From Angelobacter sp036557225 (GTDB lineage: Bacteria > Acidobacteriota > Terriglobia > Terriglobales > Acidobacteriaceae): DNA of 64,000 nt. The notes under the pieces are model-generated. The model was not told the DNA's origin and searched no databases. It saw nothing but the letters and a program-made list of their open reading frames with translations. Position 1 is the first letter of the stretch. Every line of letters starts with the position of its first letter. The stretch is from the NCBI GenBank assembly GCA_036557225.1, contig DATBHX010000080.1:55627-119626 (forward strand). The letters are read 5' to 3'. Positions 1 to 8,446 of the stretch are shown here, in pieces. A program made the position numbers and the translations under genes.

Positions 1-881
1 CCGGCGGCAGCGTAGTCTTTGAGCAGATCAAAGGCGTTGGCTTCAATCCACTCGATCTCCTGCCGGTTCGCGCTGGCATTCAGTTTTTCATTCTGCTCGG
101 CAATTTCCAGCATCTCTCGCGAAATGTCCAGGGCCGTTACTCTTTCACACGCTCGTGCCAGGTGCAGCGCAAATCCTCCCTGGTAGGTGCAGACATCGAG
201 CGCCTCGCCGCGTGCATATTTCCTGGCCACAACATAGTTTTCCCGTTGATCGAGAAAACCCCCGGTCTTTTGTCCGCTCATAGCGTCGTAAAGGAACTGG
301 ACGCCGTTCATGATGAACGTCGTCGCGCTCTTGCTGCCGCCGGCCATCGCTGATTCGATCTCCGGCAACTGCTCCAGCGCCCGGATGCGCGCATCCACGC
401 GCTCCACAATGTGCTCCGCCTGCGCCAGTTCCTGGATTCCCCGAATGATGGCTTGCTTGCGCACCGGCTTGTCCCAGGCCTGCGTCAGGATCTGAAATGT
501 AAAAACATCGTTGTATCGATCGATGATGAGCCCCGGTAGCCTGTCTGCTTCACTAAAAACGATCCGATACGCATCAGAATCACTTACCGTCGCCGCCCGA
601 TAGGCAATTGCCGCAGCCATGCGACTCTCAAGAAGGTGCAGAAGTTCCTCTTCCGAGCCCAGCGTTTCCCGGCCCAGCATGCGCAGCTTGATCTGCGACG
701 ATGAACTGTAAATCGCGGAGCCCAGGACCCTGCTTTTGGGTCCAATTACGTGGACCAGAGCTCCCGGTGCGACTCCAGCGTCATTAAGCACGTCAGAGGC
801 GTACACCCAAACATGGCCGGCGCGCAGGCGGGCTGCGGCGCGTTCATTGATGATTATTTTTTGCGGGGAACCGTTTGCCAT
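1..881 (-). CDS. RlmI-like 23S rRNA (cytosine-C5) methyltransferase, 3' truncated by window edge
   Basis: This frame is open from an ATG at 881 to the window edge, so about 293 residues are visible and the C-terminus is missing. The N-terminal part (about 1-75) reads as a PUA-like RNA-binding domain, with a segment GHVWVYASDV typical of the family. Near residue 200 there is GQKTGGFLDQREN, very close to the GQKTGxFLDQRxNR signature of RlmI/RlmK-type SAM-dependent methyltransferases. It is followed by a class I SAM-binding stretch (ALDVCTYQGGFALHLA). RlmI methylates C5 of cytosine 1962 in 23S rRNA; that exact target is inferred from family. The catalytic Cys region lies beyond the window. Confidence 0.85.
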   Translation of the reverse strand, partial: MANGSPQKIIINERAAARLRAGHVWVYASDVLNDAGVAPGALVHVIGPKSRVLGSAIYSSSSQIKLRMLGRETLGSEEELLHLLESRMAAAIAYRAATVSDSDAYRIVFSEADRLPGLIIDRYNDVFTFQILTQAWDKPVRKQAIIRGIQELAQAEHIVERVDARIRALEQLPEIESAMAGGSKSATTFIMNGVQFLYDAMSGQKTGGFLDQRENYVVARKYARGEALDVCTYQGGFALHLARACERVTALDISREMLEIAEQNEKLNASANRQEIEWIEANAFDLLKDYAAA

Positions 882-908
882 CAGGCAAACAGAATATAGG
901 AATGCGCG

Positions 909-1718
909 CTAGGCCGTGGGAGTGGTTTCAGGCGCGGGTTCCTGCTCAGCTTCGGCCTCGGCTTCAGAGGCCCGGGGCTTGGCTTTCCTCTTCGGCGGCT
1001 CCGGCGGCGCTTCGTGCGCAGGATCAAAGTACAAAATACGCCCGCAGGAGCTACAGGTCACGATCTGCTCGTTACTGCGAATGTCCTGCCAGGTTTGGGG
1101 GCGGATCATGACAAAGCAGGCCAGGCACTTGTGGTCGCGCGCTTCCGAGATGGCTGATTTGCGTTGGCGCATCACGCGATCATAGTGGGCCAACGCGCTG
1201 TCATTCACGCCGGTGCGCAGCTCTGAGCGCTTTCCTTGCAGCCCAGCCACCAGCTTTTCGTCCTCCGCAGTGCGCACCCGTGCTTCCGCCTTTTCTTTTT
1301 CCACGTCAGCGGATTCAGTTTTCAGCTCTGCCTCGGCCACTTTGAGAGACTTTTCGTCGTTCTCCAGCGAGATCATCAGCTCCAGGATCTTATCTTCACA
1401 GGCGCTGATCTGCCTTTCAGAAAACTCCACCTCATGCATCAGAGCGCGATATTCGTCATTGGTTTTGACACTGGAGCTCTGGCTCCGGTATTTGGCAATC
1501 TTTTCCTGGAAGCCCTTGATATCGGCGTCCAGCTGGCGGCGGCTGGCTTCATTATTCTTGATCTGGGTCTTTGCCTTTTCGACGGCAGCTTTATGCTCCG
1601 CCAGCTTTGCTTCAATGGCAGCAACCCGTTTGGGCAACGCCGCGATCTCGTCCGTGAGCCGGGCGACCTCCCGGTCCACCTTTTCCAGTTCGATAAGTCT
1701 TTCCAGATCAGTATTCAT
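909..1718 (-). CDS. Zinc-ribbon coiled-coil protein (CT398/DUF164 type)
   Basis: This is a 269-residue protein. Residues about 5-175 are a long heptad-rich, Glu/Lys/Ala-rich coiled coil. A C4 zinc ribbon follows: CLAC about residue 200 and CSSCG about 225, with the family-typical text RPQTWQDIRSNEQIVTC between them. The tail after residue 240 is low-complexity and acidic/Pro-rich (EAEAEAEQEPAPE). Proteins of this build are widespread in bacteria and are usually annotated as C4-type zinc ribbon proteins; their molecular role is poorly defined. It lies 27 bp upstream of the methyltransferase gene on the same strand, so the two are probably co-transcribed. Confidence 0.85.
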   Translation of the reverse strand: MNTDLERLIELEKVDREVARLTDEIAALPKRVAAIEAKLAEHKAAVEKAKTQIKNNEASRRQLDADIKGFQEKIAKYRSQSSSVKTNDEYRALMHEVEFSERQISACEDKILELMISLENDEKSLKVAEAELKTESADVEKEKAEARVRTAEDEKLVAGLQGKRSELRTGVNDSALAHYDRVMRQRKSAISEARDHKCLACFVMIRPQTWQDIRSNEQIVTCSSCGRILYFDPAHEAPPEPPKRKAKPRASEAEAEAEQEPAPETTPTA

Positions 1719-1838
1719 GAGTAGCGACTAACCTTGATTTTACCACGCGAAAATGGCCGTCCTGGCGCTCCAGACGGCTATTTAAATAGGTTTTTCCACT
1801 GATTGTAGCTGTGCGGGAGGGTGAATAGACTTTGCCCC

Positions 1839-2072
1839 ATGGTGGTGGAAATCGCCAGAATGCTTCTGGGAGTGCTGATCGCGCTCTTTCACCGGCCGCT
1901 GGCCAACAAGGTCATGCAGCAGGAGCGCGTGCTCGATTCCTATTTCCGCAGCCGCGGCGTCTATTTGCCTCCGCCGCCCGCCGACACGACTGCGCAGAAT
2001 CTCTACTTCATCATCGGAATCTTTATCTGCCTCTTTGAAGTAGCGCGCATCTGGCTCTCACTGAATTCCTAA
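1839..2072 (+). CDS. Small membrane protein of unknown function
   Basis: A 77-residue protein if begun at the ATG at 1839. A GTG at 1821 is in frame but lies directly against the GGGAGG at 1815-1820, which is too close to serve as its ribosome site. There are hydrophobic stretches near the N-terminus (ARMLLGVLIALF) and C-terminus (LYFIIGIFICLFEVARIW), separated by a basic/polar middle with a Pro-rich turn (YLPPPP). I do not recognise the family. It is divergent from the zinc-ribbon gene. Confidence 0.55.
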   Translation: MVVEIARMLLGVLIALFHRPLANKVMQQERVLDSYFRSRGVYLPPPPADTTAQNLYFIIGIFICLFEVARIWLSLNS

Positions 2073-2097
2073 GTCCAAGCCGAACAAGCGTCGTTCG

Positions 2098-2304
2098 CTA
2101 ATCTCGTGGCATAGGCGGAGTTGGTGGTGCAGGCCGGCGAAAAGCAAAGCGCCCGATCAGTACCAGCGCAATCGCGATATATCCCAGATACCTTGTCCAT
2201 ACGCGGATGTGTTCGTCCGGGGAAGAACGGATCAGGAGCGCTACGATCACGAGAACCCCTGCAAGTCCCAGGCAAATCCAATAGCCGGTTGTTCTGTTTC
2301 CCAT
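2098..2304 (-). CDS. Small two-helix membrane protein
   Basis: A 68-residue protein. The ATG at 2304 is preferred over in-frame codons further upstream because AAAAGGAAC lies just before it. Two hydrophobic segments are visible (ICLGLAGVLVIVALLI and YLGYIAIALVLIG), followed by a short basic, Pro-rich tail. No family recognised. It is convergent with the small membrane gene ending at 2072; the gap is only 25 bp. Confidence 0.5.
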   Translation of the reverse strand: MGNRTTGYWICLGLAGVLVIVALLIRSSPDEHIRVWTRYLGYIAIALVLIGRFAFRRPAPPTPPMPRD

Positions 2305-2402
2305 ATGTTCCTTTTCTCTCGAATTGCTATACGTGAAAGTTTCGGGAAAGTTACGCAAACGACTGAATGAACGATTTCTCCCCATGCGATACGAGACGGG
2401 AA

Positions 2403-3041
2403 TCACTCTTCAAAGCGATAGCTGGCGTGGCAATCATAGTCAATGCCGTGCTTCTTTTTCAGCTCCTGGATGTATCTAAGCTGCGCTTTGGTATGGGGGC
2501 TGGCCACGCCGTCGCCCAGCGGCTCATTCGTGTGCAGCAGGATCTCTTCCAGACAACTGCTCAGGCTCATTCGCTTGTGTTTGGCCAGATCATACAGCAA
2601 AGCTGCCAGCCGCTTTTCCAGCCGGAGCGGAACATCCACCCGTTCTATCTTCACCCTCGGTCCGAGCGTGAAGGTAGGGTGGCCAAATCCAAGGTAATAC
2701 CCATGCAAATCGCGGACCATATAATCGCGCATCCCATATTCCCGATCATTGATCGGTTCCGCGATCTCAACGCCGTTAGCGCGATGAAATTCGTACAGCT
2801 CATCCGCATTGCCGACATCAAATTGCACTGAGCCAGACTTGGGATTGGGTGTGCCCTTGGCCAGAAATATTTGTACGCGATCCAATAACACGCCGGCGAA
2901 CGTTGGCGGCTCACCCCAGAGAAAGCCCAGACGAAAGCCAAGTTTTTTTATGTAGAACTCGACCGCTGTCGGAATGTCGCTAACCAGAAGGGTTGCATGT
3001 ACCTGTTCGCAATCGACTTGAGGAACTGTAGAGGTAGCCAT
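2403..3041 (-). CDS. VOC (glyoxalase/bleomycin-resistance) domain protein with C-terminal ribbon-helix-helix-like tail
   Basis: A 212-residue protein. Residues 10-130 form a VOC domain: HATLLVSDIPTAVEFYIKKLGF is the usual first beta-alpha unit, and VRDLHGYYLGFG is the last strand. VOC proteins are metal-dependent lyases, isomerases or dioxygenases, or antibiotic-binding proteins; the substrate cannot be read here. Residues 135-175 (VDVPLRLEKRLAALL ... SLSSCLEEILLH) resemble a ribbon-helix-helix strand-helix-helix of the Arc/MetJ type, unusual on a VOC protein. The last 35 residues are charged. It stands alone, downstream of the protease gene and its terminator. Confidence 0.75.
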   Translation of the reverse strand: MATSTVPQVDCEQVHATLLVSDIPTAVEFYIKKLGFRLGFLWGEPPTFAGVLLDRVQIFLAKGTPNPKSGSVQFDVGNADELYEFHRANGVEIAEPINDREYGMRDYMVRDLHGYYLGFGHPTFTLGPRVKIERVDVPLRLEKRLAALLYDLAKHKRMSLSSCLEEILLHTNEPLGDGVASPHTKAQLRYIQELKKKHGIDYDCHASYRFEE

Positions 3042-3086
3042 AAATCTCCATCATGCGGTGAGCATTGTTCAGGACGATCTTTAGGC

Positions 3087-3112
3087 AAAAACGGGGCGGC
3101 GTCTACCGCCCC
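3087..3112 (-). terminator. Rho-independent terminator after the tricorn-like protease gene
   Basis: On the minus strand a perfect 7-bp stem GGGGCGG / CCGCCCC with a 6-nt loop is followed by GTTTTTG. It lies about 40 bp after the stop of the protease gene and separates it from the VOC gene. Confidence 0.75.
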
Positions 3113-3150
3113 TTTCTCTAACAAAAAATGTCCGAAGGTCACTTTGCTGG

Positions 3151-6100
3151 CTAGTGTTTCTTGCCCGTGCCACCGGCTCCTGCTGCGGCCGGCACGCCTT
3201 CCGCTTGATTGTGATAGTTCGGGAAGGCAGGCCGCTTGGCCACGGGCAACGGGTTCTTGTTGAGCGAATCCATCACCAGGGAAACAGCCTTCTCGAGCTG
3301 TGGATCATGGCCACCGACCCAATCTTGAGGCGTGATATCCACCTCGTAGTCAGGCGCTACGCCATGATTCTCAACGTCCCAATTGCCGGTACGGTTATAG
3401 AATGCCACGCGAGGCGCCGTTACCGAGCCGCCGTCCATCAGTTGCGGGTAATCATAGATTCCGACAAGGCCGCCCCAGGTTCGCGTGCCCACGAGCGGTC
3501 CAACTTTTTCGTCGCGGAAATACCAGGGCAGCGCGTCGCCGCCCGAACCGGCAAACATATTGATGATCATTGCCTTCGGACCGAAGATTGCTCCGACGGG
3601 TGTGGTGAAATCCTTGCCGTCGCGTGTCATCCAGTAGTTTTCGAGCGGGCGGCGGAGATAGTCGATCACATAGTCCGCCGCTGAACCGCCGCCGTTGAAG
3701 CGTTCATCAATCACCGCGCCTTCTCGCCCGACCTGCGCAAAGAAGTAGCGATTGAATGAGGTGTAGCCGCCGAACCCCGTGTCCGGCAGATAGACATACG
3801 CCAGGCGACCACCACTGAGCTTATCCACTTTGTGGAGATTGCCTTCAATCCACGCGCGGTTGCGGAGCGCGCCTTCATTTTCAATCGGCACGACCGTTAC
3901 CGTGCGTGCGTTCTTGCCATCCGGCGTTGCGCTGACTTTGAGCGCAGTGGACTTGTCCGCTGTGCCTTCAAACAGCTCGAAGACTTCGTCGGTTCCGCGC
4001 AGTTCGCGGCCGTTGACAGCCAGCAGGTAATCGCCTTCCTGCACATTGACACCGGGTTGCGTCAGCGGAGCACGCAACTGCGGGTTCCAGTTTTCGCCCT
4101 GCAGAATCTTTGCGATGCGGTAGCGACCGTTCTCAATCGTGTAGTCGGCGCCCAGCAGCCCCACCTTGCCTTGTTCTGAGGGGGGATCCGCGGGCGTGCG
4201 GATGTACATGTGACCCACGGTGAGTTCGCCCAGCATCTCCGCCAGCAGATAGCTGAAATCAATCCGGCTGCCCACATTTTCGACGTACGGCTCGTAGTGC
4301 TTTCGAGTGGCCGGCAAATTCAGACCGTGGAGGTTGGGATCGTAGAAGAAGTCGCGTTCAATACGCCAAACCTCTGCGTATTCCTGCTTCCACTCAGCGC
4401 GGGGATCTACCAGCACTTCCATGCGCGCCAGGTTAAGCGGTGTGTCTGGCTTGCCGGCCGCCGGGCCTTCGCCGCGCGCCGGAGCCGTAGCCGAGCTGAT
4501 GAACCATTTCTGGTTCTCGCGCCGGCCTTTGCTGTAGAGCATCTTCTTGCCGTCGAAGGAGACGCTGAAATTATTCGCTCCCTCCATCAGCTTTTCCGGC
4601 TTGCGCGACGCCAGATCAAAACGCCACAGCGTGCTCTGCTGGTCTGGGCCCGGACGGGCGGGTGTTTCCATCAGGAAGATTGTTCCCGCTTTTCCTGCGA
4701 CAAGCTGGTCATAGTCGCGCGGGGGAATGGGCAATGCCAGGATACGTTGGCTGATATTTTCCGCATCAATCCGAACAACTAAACCCTCGCTCTTGACTGA
4801 CTTGGCGGCCTTTGCATCTTGGGCTTTGGCTTTTTCTTCCGGATTTGCAGGCTCCTGCTCACCCTTGTCTTCGGCTTTCGCGGTTTTATCCGCGTCGGGC
4901 TTGGAGTCATCCGCAGCCTTTTCCTCATCGCTTTCCGGCGCCAGCGGTGAAGGCTGGTCTTTACGCAGCACGATGAGATACGCGCTGCGTGTGACCGGGC
5001 GGTTGATGCTGGAGAGATCAAGCCATCCCGTGGTCGGACCCACGTCAGTGCTGGCGGTGAAGTAGAGATACTGTCCTTTCTGATCGAAGGCTGGAAAACG
5101 CGCATCGCTCAGGCCGTCAGTCAACTGCAGGCTCTTGCCTTGATCGAGCGAATAGGCAAAGACGGCGTGCATCTGGCTGTTAAGTTTTTTGGAGTACGCC
5201 ACCCAGCGGCTGTCCGGCGACCAGACAGGATCCAGCGTGCGTTGCGGAGCGTCGTATGTATCCGTGTCGATCTTGACCGGCGTTCCTTTCGCCAAATCCA
5301 CATACCAAAGGTTCAAGTGCTTGTCTGTATACGCAATCTTCTTGCTGTCCGGCGACCAGATTGGGTCGTAGTAAAACGACGGGGGATTCCCGAGACCAAT
5401 CTTCTTCGCCTCGCCCATTCCATCGGGGCTCTTCAGAAAAAGCTGATACTCGCCGGACTCGTCAGAGAAATAAGCCACCCATTTGCCGTCTGGAGACCAT
5501 GCTGGATCGCGTTCCATGGCGCCCGGCGTGTTGGTCAGGTTGCGAACATCGCCTTTCTCCGCCGGCGCCGTCAGGATTTCGCCGTGGGCTTCAAACAGCG
5601 CGCGTGCGCCGCTGGGTGAGAGCGCCGCCGCCGCAATTTCATTGTCTACCTTCTTGAAGTGCGGACGCACATTCGGGAGATCAGCCGGAACGGTGACTGC
5701 CAGCGTCCTTGACTTGCCGGTAGCAGGATCAAACAGGTTCAGCGATCCAAATTGCTCATAGACAATCGCACCCGGGCCAGCTGATGCAGACTTGATGTCC
5801 GCTCCGTTGGACGGCAGGACCTGTTCAACCTTCTTTGTTTTGGGATCGTAGACAAACAGGCTGAACGGCCCATTGCGATCGGAAAGAAAATAGACCTTGT
5901 TACCCACCCACATGGGGCTGGCATCATTGGAGGTCTCGCGCGGCACTATGTCAAGACTCAGGTTGCTAAGATCGGCGATCCAGACGCGTGAGGCCTTCCC
6001 GCCGCGATAGCGCTTCCAGCCGATCGCCGAGAGTCTCCGGTTATTGTCGTACGGCACATAGGCCATGTGTTTGCCATCGGCGGAGAATACGCCGAATTCC

Positions 6101-6564
6101 GCCATCGGCAGCGGCAACTCGTGCGGCAATCCGCCATCGAGCGAAACCGTGAATAGCCGGTTGAAACGCGAATAGCTGTTCCGCGTGGAGCGGAACAGGA
6201 CCGACTTGCCGTCGGACGCCCAGCCGACCACTTCGTCAATGGCCGGGTGATGCGTGAGCCGTCGTGGAACGCCACCCTCGCTGGGCATGACGTAGACGTC
6301 CACGTTGCCGTCGTAATCGCCGGTAAAGGCAATCATGCTCCCGTCGGGGGAAAACACCGGACCGCTCTTGGTGCCGGCGCCGCTGGTCAGCAAATGCGCT
6401 TCACCGCCTTCACGCGAAACCAGCCAGAGGTCCCCGGCATAAGCGAAAGCAATATGCGTTTTGGATAGCGTGGGCGTTTGCAGGAGCAGCGGGCCAGTTG
6501 CATGGGCGCTGACGCCACAGACGACAAAGAGAAGCAGCGTGAAGATTAAGGAGAGCTTTTTCAT
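3151..6564 (-). CDS. Secreted tricorn-like protease, S41 family
   Basis: A 1137-residue exported protein. ATG at 6564 is chosen because it begins MKKLSLIF, a clean signal peptide (cleavage near AHATG), with GGTGG upstream; an in-frame GTG lies three codons earlier. Residues about 30-560 are WD40/PD40-like beta-propeller repeats (SPDGSMIAFTGD, SPDGKWVAYFSD, SPDSKKIAYTD). An Ala/Lys/Glu linker lies near 555-600, then a tricorn C1 helical region, a PDZ domain near 840-900, and an S41 catalytic core. FAGSGGDALPWYF holds the presumed nucleophile Ser at about residue 1007. Archaeal tricorn degrades peptides; bacterial secreted homologues are thought to do the same in the periplasm. The C-terminus is Gly/Ala-rich. 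Confidence 0.88.
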   Translation of the reverse strand: MKKLSLIFTLLLFVVCGVSAHATGPLLLQTPTLSKTHIAFAYAGDLWLVSREGGEAHLLTSGAGTKSGPVFSPDGSMIAFTGDYDGNVDVYVMPSEGGVPRRLTHHPAIDEVVGWASDGKSVLFRSTRNSYSRFNRLFTVSLDGGLPHELPLPMAEFGVFSADGKHMAYVPYDNNRRLSAIGWKRYRGGKASRVWIADLSNLSLDIVPRETSNDASPMWVGNKVYFLSDRNGPFSLFVYDPKTKKVEQVLPSNGADIKSASAGPGAIVYEQFGSLNLFDPATGKSRTLAVTVPADLPNVRPHFKKVDNEIAAAALSPSGARALFEAHGEILTAPAEKGDVRNLTNTPGAMERDPAWSPDGKWVAYFSDESGEYQLFLKSPDGMGEAKKIGLGNPPSFYYDPIWSPDSKKIAYTDKHLNLWYVDLAKGTPVKIDTDTYDAPQRTLDPVWSPDSRWVAYSKKLNSQMHAVFAYSLDQGKSLQLTDGLSDARFPAFDQKGQYLYFTASTDVGPTTGWLDLSSINRPVTRSAYLIVLRKDQPSPLAPESDEEKAADDSKPDADKTAKAEDKGEQEPANPEEKAKAQDAKAAKSVKSEGLVVRIDAENISQRILALPIPPRDYDQLVAGKAGTIFLMETPARPGPDQQSTLWRFDLASRKPEKLMEGANNFSVSFDGKKMLYSKGRRENQKWFISSATAPARGEGPAAGKPDTPLNLARMEVLVDPRAEWKQEYAEVWRIERDFFYDPNLHGLNLPATRKHYEPYVENVGSRIDFSYLLAEMLGELTVGHMYIRTPADPPSEQGKVGLLGADYTIENGRYRIAKILQGENWNPQLRAPLTQPGVNVQEGDYLLAVNGRELRGTDEVFELFEGTADKSTALKVSATPDGKNARTVTVVPIENEGALRNRAWIEGNLHKVDKLSGGRLAYVYLPDTGFGGYTSFNRYFFAQVGREGAVIDERFNGGGSAADYVIDYLRRPLENYWMTRDGKDFTTPVGAIFGPKAMIINMFAGSGGDALPWYFRDEKVGPLVGTRTWGGLVGIYDYPQLMDGGSVTAPRVAFYNRTGNWDVENHGVAPDYEVDITPQDWVGGHDPQLEKAVSLVMDSLNKNPLPVAKRPAFPNYHNQAEGVPAAAGAGGTGKKH

Positions 6565-6646
6565 ATGCACCACCGGAGTGAAATGCGTTCGACGAGGCAG
6601 CTAAGGTTAGCAGTTGGTTCGATCCGAAACAAGCAGAAGAACAGCC

Positions 6647-7159
6647 CTAGCGTCTCTTTTTCGCAATACGCTTTTTCGCAGGCCGGGAATTTCTTTTCAC
6701 GCGATCGATCAGCACCGCAACGTGCGCGATTGCCGCATTCTCTGTGCCCATACCTTCCGGCGTTTTGGCTTTTATGCCAACCTGATCGGGGTTCACGCCC
6801 AACAACTCAGCAACGCGAGCCTGAATTCTTTTTGCATGGGGCACGATCTTGGGTACGGCAAGAATCAATGTGGAATCGACGTTTGCGACCACGTAGCCAG
6901 CCTTGCGGACCTGCTTGAGCGCCTCTTCCAAAAAGATCACTGAATCAGCGCCCTTCCATTTGGGATCGGTGGGCGGAAAGTAAGAGCCAATATCGCCCGC
7001 GGCGACCGCGCCGAGCAGAGCATCGGTCAGCGCGTGCAGCAACACGTCGCCATCGGAGTGACCAGCGAGGCCTTTGCCGTGAGGCAGTTCAACTCCGCCG
7101 ATCTTGAGCGGAACGCCAGATTGAAATTCGTGGGAATCCCAGCCATAGCCAATTCTCAT
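6647..7159 (-). CDS. ispF: 2-C-methyl-D-erythritol 2,4-cyclodiphosphate synthase
   Basis: IspF catalyses the fifth step of the MEP isoprenoid pathway, cyclising CDP-ME-2-phosphate to MEcPP. The metal ligands are visible as Asp8, His10 (GWDSHEF) and His42 (HSDGDVLLHALTDALLG). The C-terminal family block KAKTPEGMG is present. At 170 residues it is slightly longer than usual because of a basic tail (RPAKKRIAKKRR). Its ATG overlaps the stop of the GxxExxY gene by 4 nt (ATGA), and its ribosome site TAGGAAA lies immediately beside the left repeat of the inserted cassette. Translation is therefore probably coupled to the cassette gene. Confidence 0.95.
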   Translation of the reverse strand: MRIGYGWDSHEFQSGVPLKIGGVELPHGKGLAGHSDGDVLLHALTDALLGAVAAGDIGSYFPPTDPKWKGADSVIFLEEALKQVRKAGYVVANVDSTLILAVPKIVPHAKRIQARVAELLGVNPDQVGIKAKTPEGMGTENAAIAHVAVLIDRVKRNSRPAKKRIAKKRR

Positions 7160-7614
7160 GGGTTTCCTACCGCGGATACACGCGGATGAACGCGGATTTT
7201 CTTGTTTTCATTTTCAAAAACGAATCTTCTAAACTGAGGTCTATGTCCTCCAAAATTGAACAGTAATGCCACTTCCAACTCAGTGCCACGTAAATAGTTC
7301 ATCGCCTGGGCCTCGTGCGACCGATCCAGGTTTTGCACCGCTTTGAGTTCAATGAGAACACACTCAGCGACGACCAAGTCCGCCTTGAATTTTCCTACGT
7401 CGACCCCGCGGAAGTAGACCGGTATAGCAATCTCTCTTCGTACGGCCAAACCTGCGCTGCTGAGCGCCAAATACATGCAATTGCTGTAGACGGATTCCAG
7501 AAACCCATGACCCACTTCGTTGTAGACCTCGTAGTAGAGACCAATAATCTTATCCGTCAACTCAGAATGCAGGAGCTTTGAATTTGTGCTTTCCATTTGT
7601 TGATCCGCGGTCAT
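7156..7614 (-). CDS. GxxExxY protein (PD-(D/E)XK nuclease-like)
   Basis: A 152-residue member of the GxxExxY family, assigned from memory to the PD-(D/E)XK superfamily (PDDEXK_3). The name motif is Gly37-Phe-Leu-Glu40-Ser-Val-Tyr43. The presumed catalytic residues are Asp79 in FKADLVV and Glu89-Leu-Lys91 in LIELKAV. ATG at 7614 lies inside the right repeat; ATG at 7596 is an alternative giving a more typical N-terminus. At the other end the C-terminal codons (IRVHPRVSAVGNP) are read through the left repeat. The gene thus spans from repeat to repeat, wedged between ispD and ispF. Family function is unknown; nuclease activity is inferred only. Confidence 0.88.
   Translation of the reverse strand: MTADQQMESTNSKLLHSELTDKIIGLYYEVYNEVGHGFLESVYSNCMYLALSSAGLAVRREIAIPVYFRGVDVGKFKADLVVAECVLIELKAVQNLDRSHEAQAMNYLRGTELEVALLFNFGGHRPQFRRFVFENENKKIRVHPRVSAVGNP
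7168..7200 (+). repeat. Left inverted repeat: three CGCGGAT heptamers, 10-bp period
   Basis: CGCGGAT occurs at 7171-7177, 7181-7187 and 7191-7197, each separated by 3 nt (ACA, GAA). A 10-bp period puts all three on one face of the helix, as expected for a protein-binding array. It overlaps the 3' end of the GxxExxY gene. Confidence 0.85.
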
Positions 7615-7632
7615 CCGCGCAAATCCGCGGTA
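7602..7632 (-). repeat. Right inverted repeat: three CGCGGAT heptamers on the minus strand, 10-bp period
   Basis: ATCCGCG occurs at 7603-7609, 7613-7619 and 7623-7629, again with 3-nt spacers. This is the mirror image of the left array, and the outer edges match (TACCGCGG against TTACCGCGG). Confidence 0.85.
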
Positions 7633-7639
7633 AGGTTTT

Positions 7640-8365
7640 TCACTTTTTCATGCCTGGTGAAACCCGCATCAAGAACTCCGCCAATTCCATATCGGCCGGT
7701 GTCGTGATCTTGATATTCCGCGCCGATCCCATCACCACCCACACACTCTCTCCCAGCCGCTCTACCAGTGACGCTTCGTCGGTGCCGGTGAAGCTATCGG
7801 CCAGCGCGCTGTCAAAGGCGCGCTTAATCAGTTCGAAGCGAAAGCCCTGCGGGGTTTGCGCCTGCACCACGCGCTCGCGTGGGATCGTGGCGGTAATGAT
7901 AGCTCCCTCGGCGGCGCGTTCCACCTGCTTGATGGTGTCAACCGCCGGCAACCCGGCGATCGCCGCTCCATGCTTCGAGGCTTCATGGATCACATTGGCA
8001 ATAATCTCGTCATCGACAAACGGGCGCACCGCATCATGCACCAGCACAATGTCATCCGCCGCCGCTTTCAAATAGGCCAGTGCGTTCGCCACCGACTCCT
8101 GACGGTGCTCGCCACCTTCAACCACTTCCACTTTTGCGCTGAGCTTCTCTTTTTCCAGCTGACGGGTAAAGCGCTCGATCTCGTTCTTTCGCAGGGCGAC
8201 CACAATCTGGCCGACCTGGTTGTTGCGCGCGAAAGCGCGCAGCGTGTGAATCACAATCGGGACGCCCTGAATCTCAAAGAATTGCTTTGAAGGCACACCC
8301 TTTTTCCCCGCCGGCGCCATGCGGGTACCCAGACCGGCCGCGGGAATGATGACGATGACCTTCAT
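7640..8365 (-). CDS. ispD: 2-C-methyl-D-erythritol 4-phosphate cytidylyltransferase
   Basis: IspD attaches CMP to MEP in the third step of the MEP pathway. The start ATG at 8365 gives MKVIVIIPAAGLGTRM, the expected first strand with the nucleotide-binding loop PAAGLGTRM. Extending upstream adds 18 residues unlike the family. Further signatures are KQFFEIQGVPIVIHTL, LVHDAVRPFV (CTP/metal site) and RVVQAQTPQGF. At 241 residues it has the normal length. It is the first gene of the ispD - GxxExxY - ispF group, which is usually a direct ispD-ispF pair in other bacteria. Confidence 0.95.
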   Translation of the reverse strand: MKVIVIIPAAGLGTRMAPAGKKGVPSKQFFEIQGVPIVIHTLRAFARNNQVGQIVVALRKNEIERFTRQLEKEKLSAKVEVVEGGEHRQESVANALAYLKAAADDIVLVHDAVRPFVDDEIIANVIHEASKHGAAIAGLPAVDTIKQVERAAEGAIITATIPRERVVQAQTPQGFRFELIKRAFDSALADSFTGTDEASLVERLGESVWVVMGSARNIKITTPADMELAEFLMRVSPGMKK

Positions 8366-8446
8366 ACGGGGTGAGAAGTATAACAATTCTGGCAATCGAG
8401 CGGGTGCGGAAGGCCACAAGTGAAATCAGCCATGACGGGTTTTACA

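Larger units (their letters stand above)
7168..7632. mobile_element. Candidate cassette: GxxExxY gene bounded by inverted CGCGGAT triplets, inserted between ispD and ispF
   Basis: The two boundaries are inverted copies of one another: TACCGCGGAT on the left and, read on the opposite strand, TTACCGCGGAT on the right. Each carries three CGCGGAT heptamers spaced by exactly 10 bp. The segment contains one gene and nothing else. ispD stops 8 bp beyond the right boundary, and the ispF ribosome site begins at the left boundary. This is what insertion into an ispD-ispF junction would leave. There is no transposase, so mobility would be non-autonomous or driven by the encoded protein. This is an inference. 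Confidence 0.5.
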
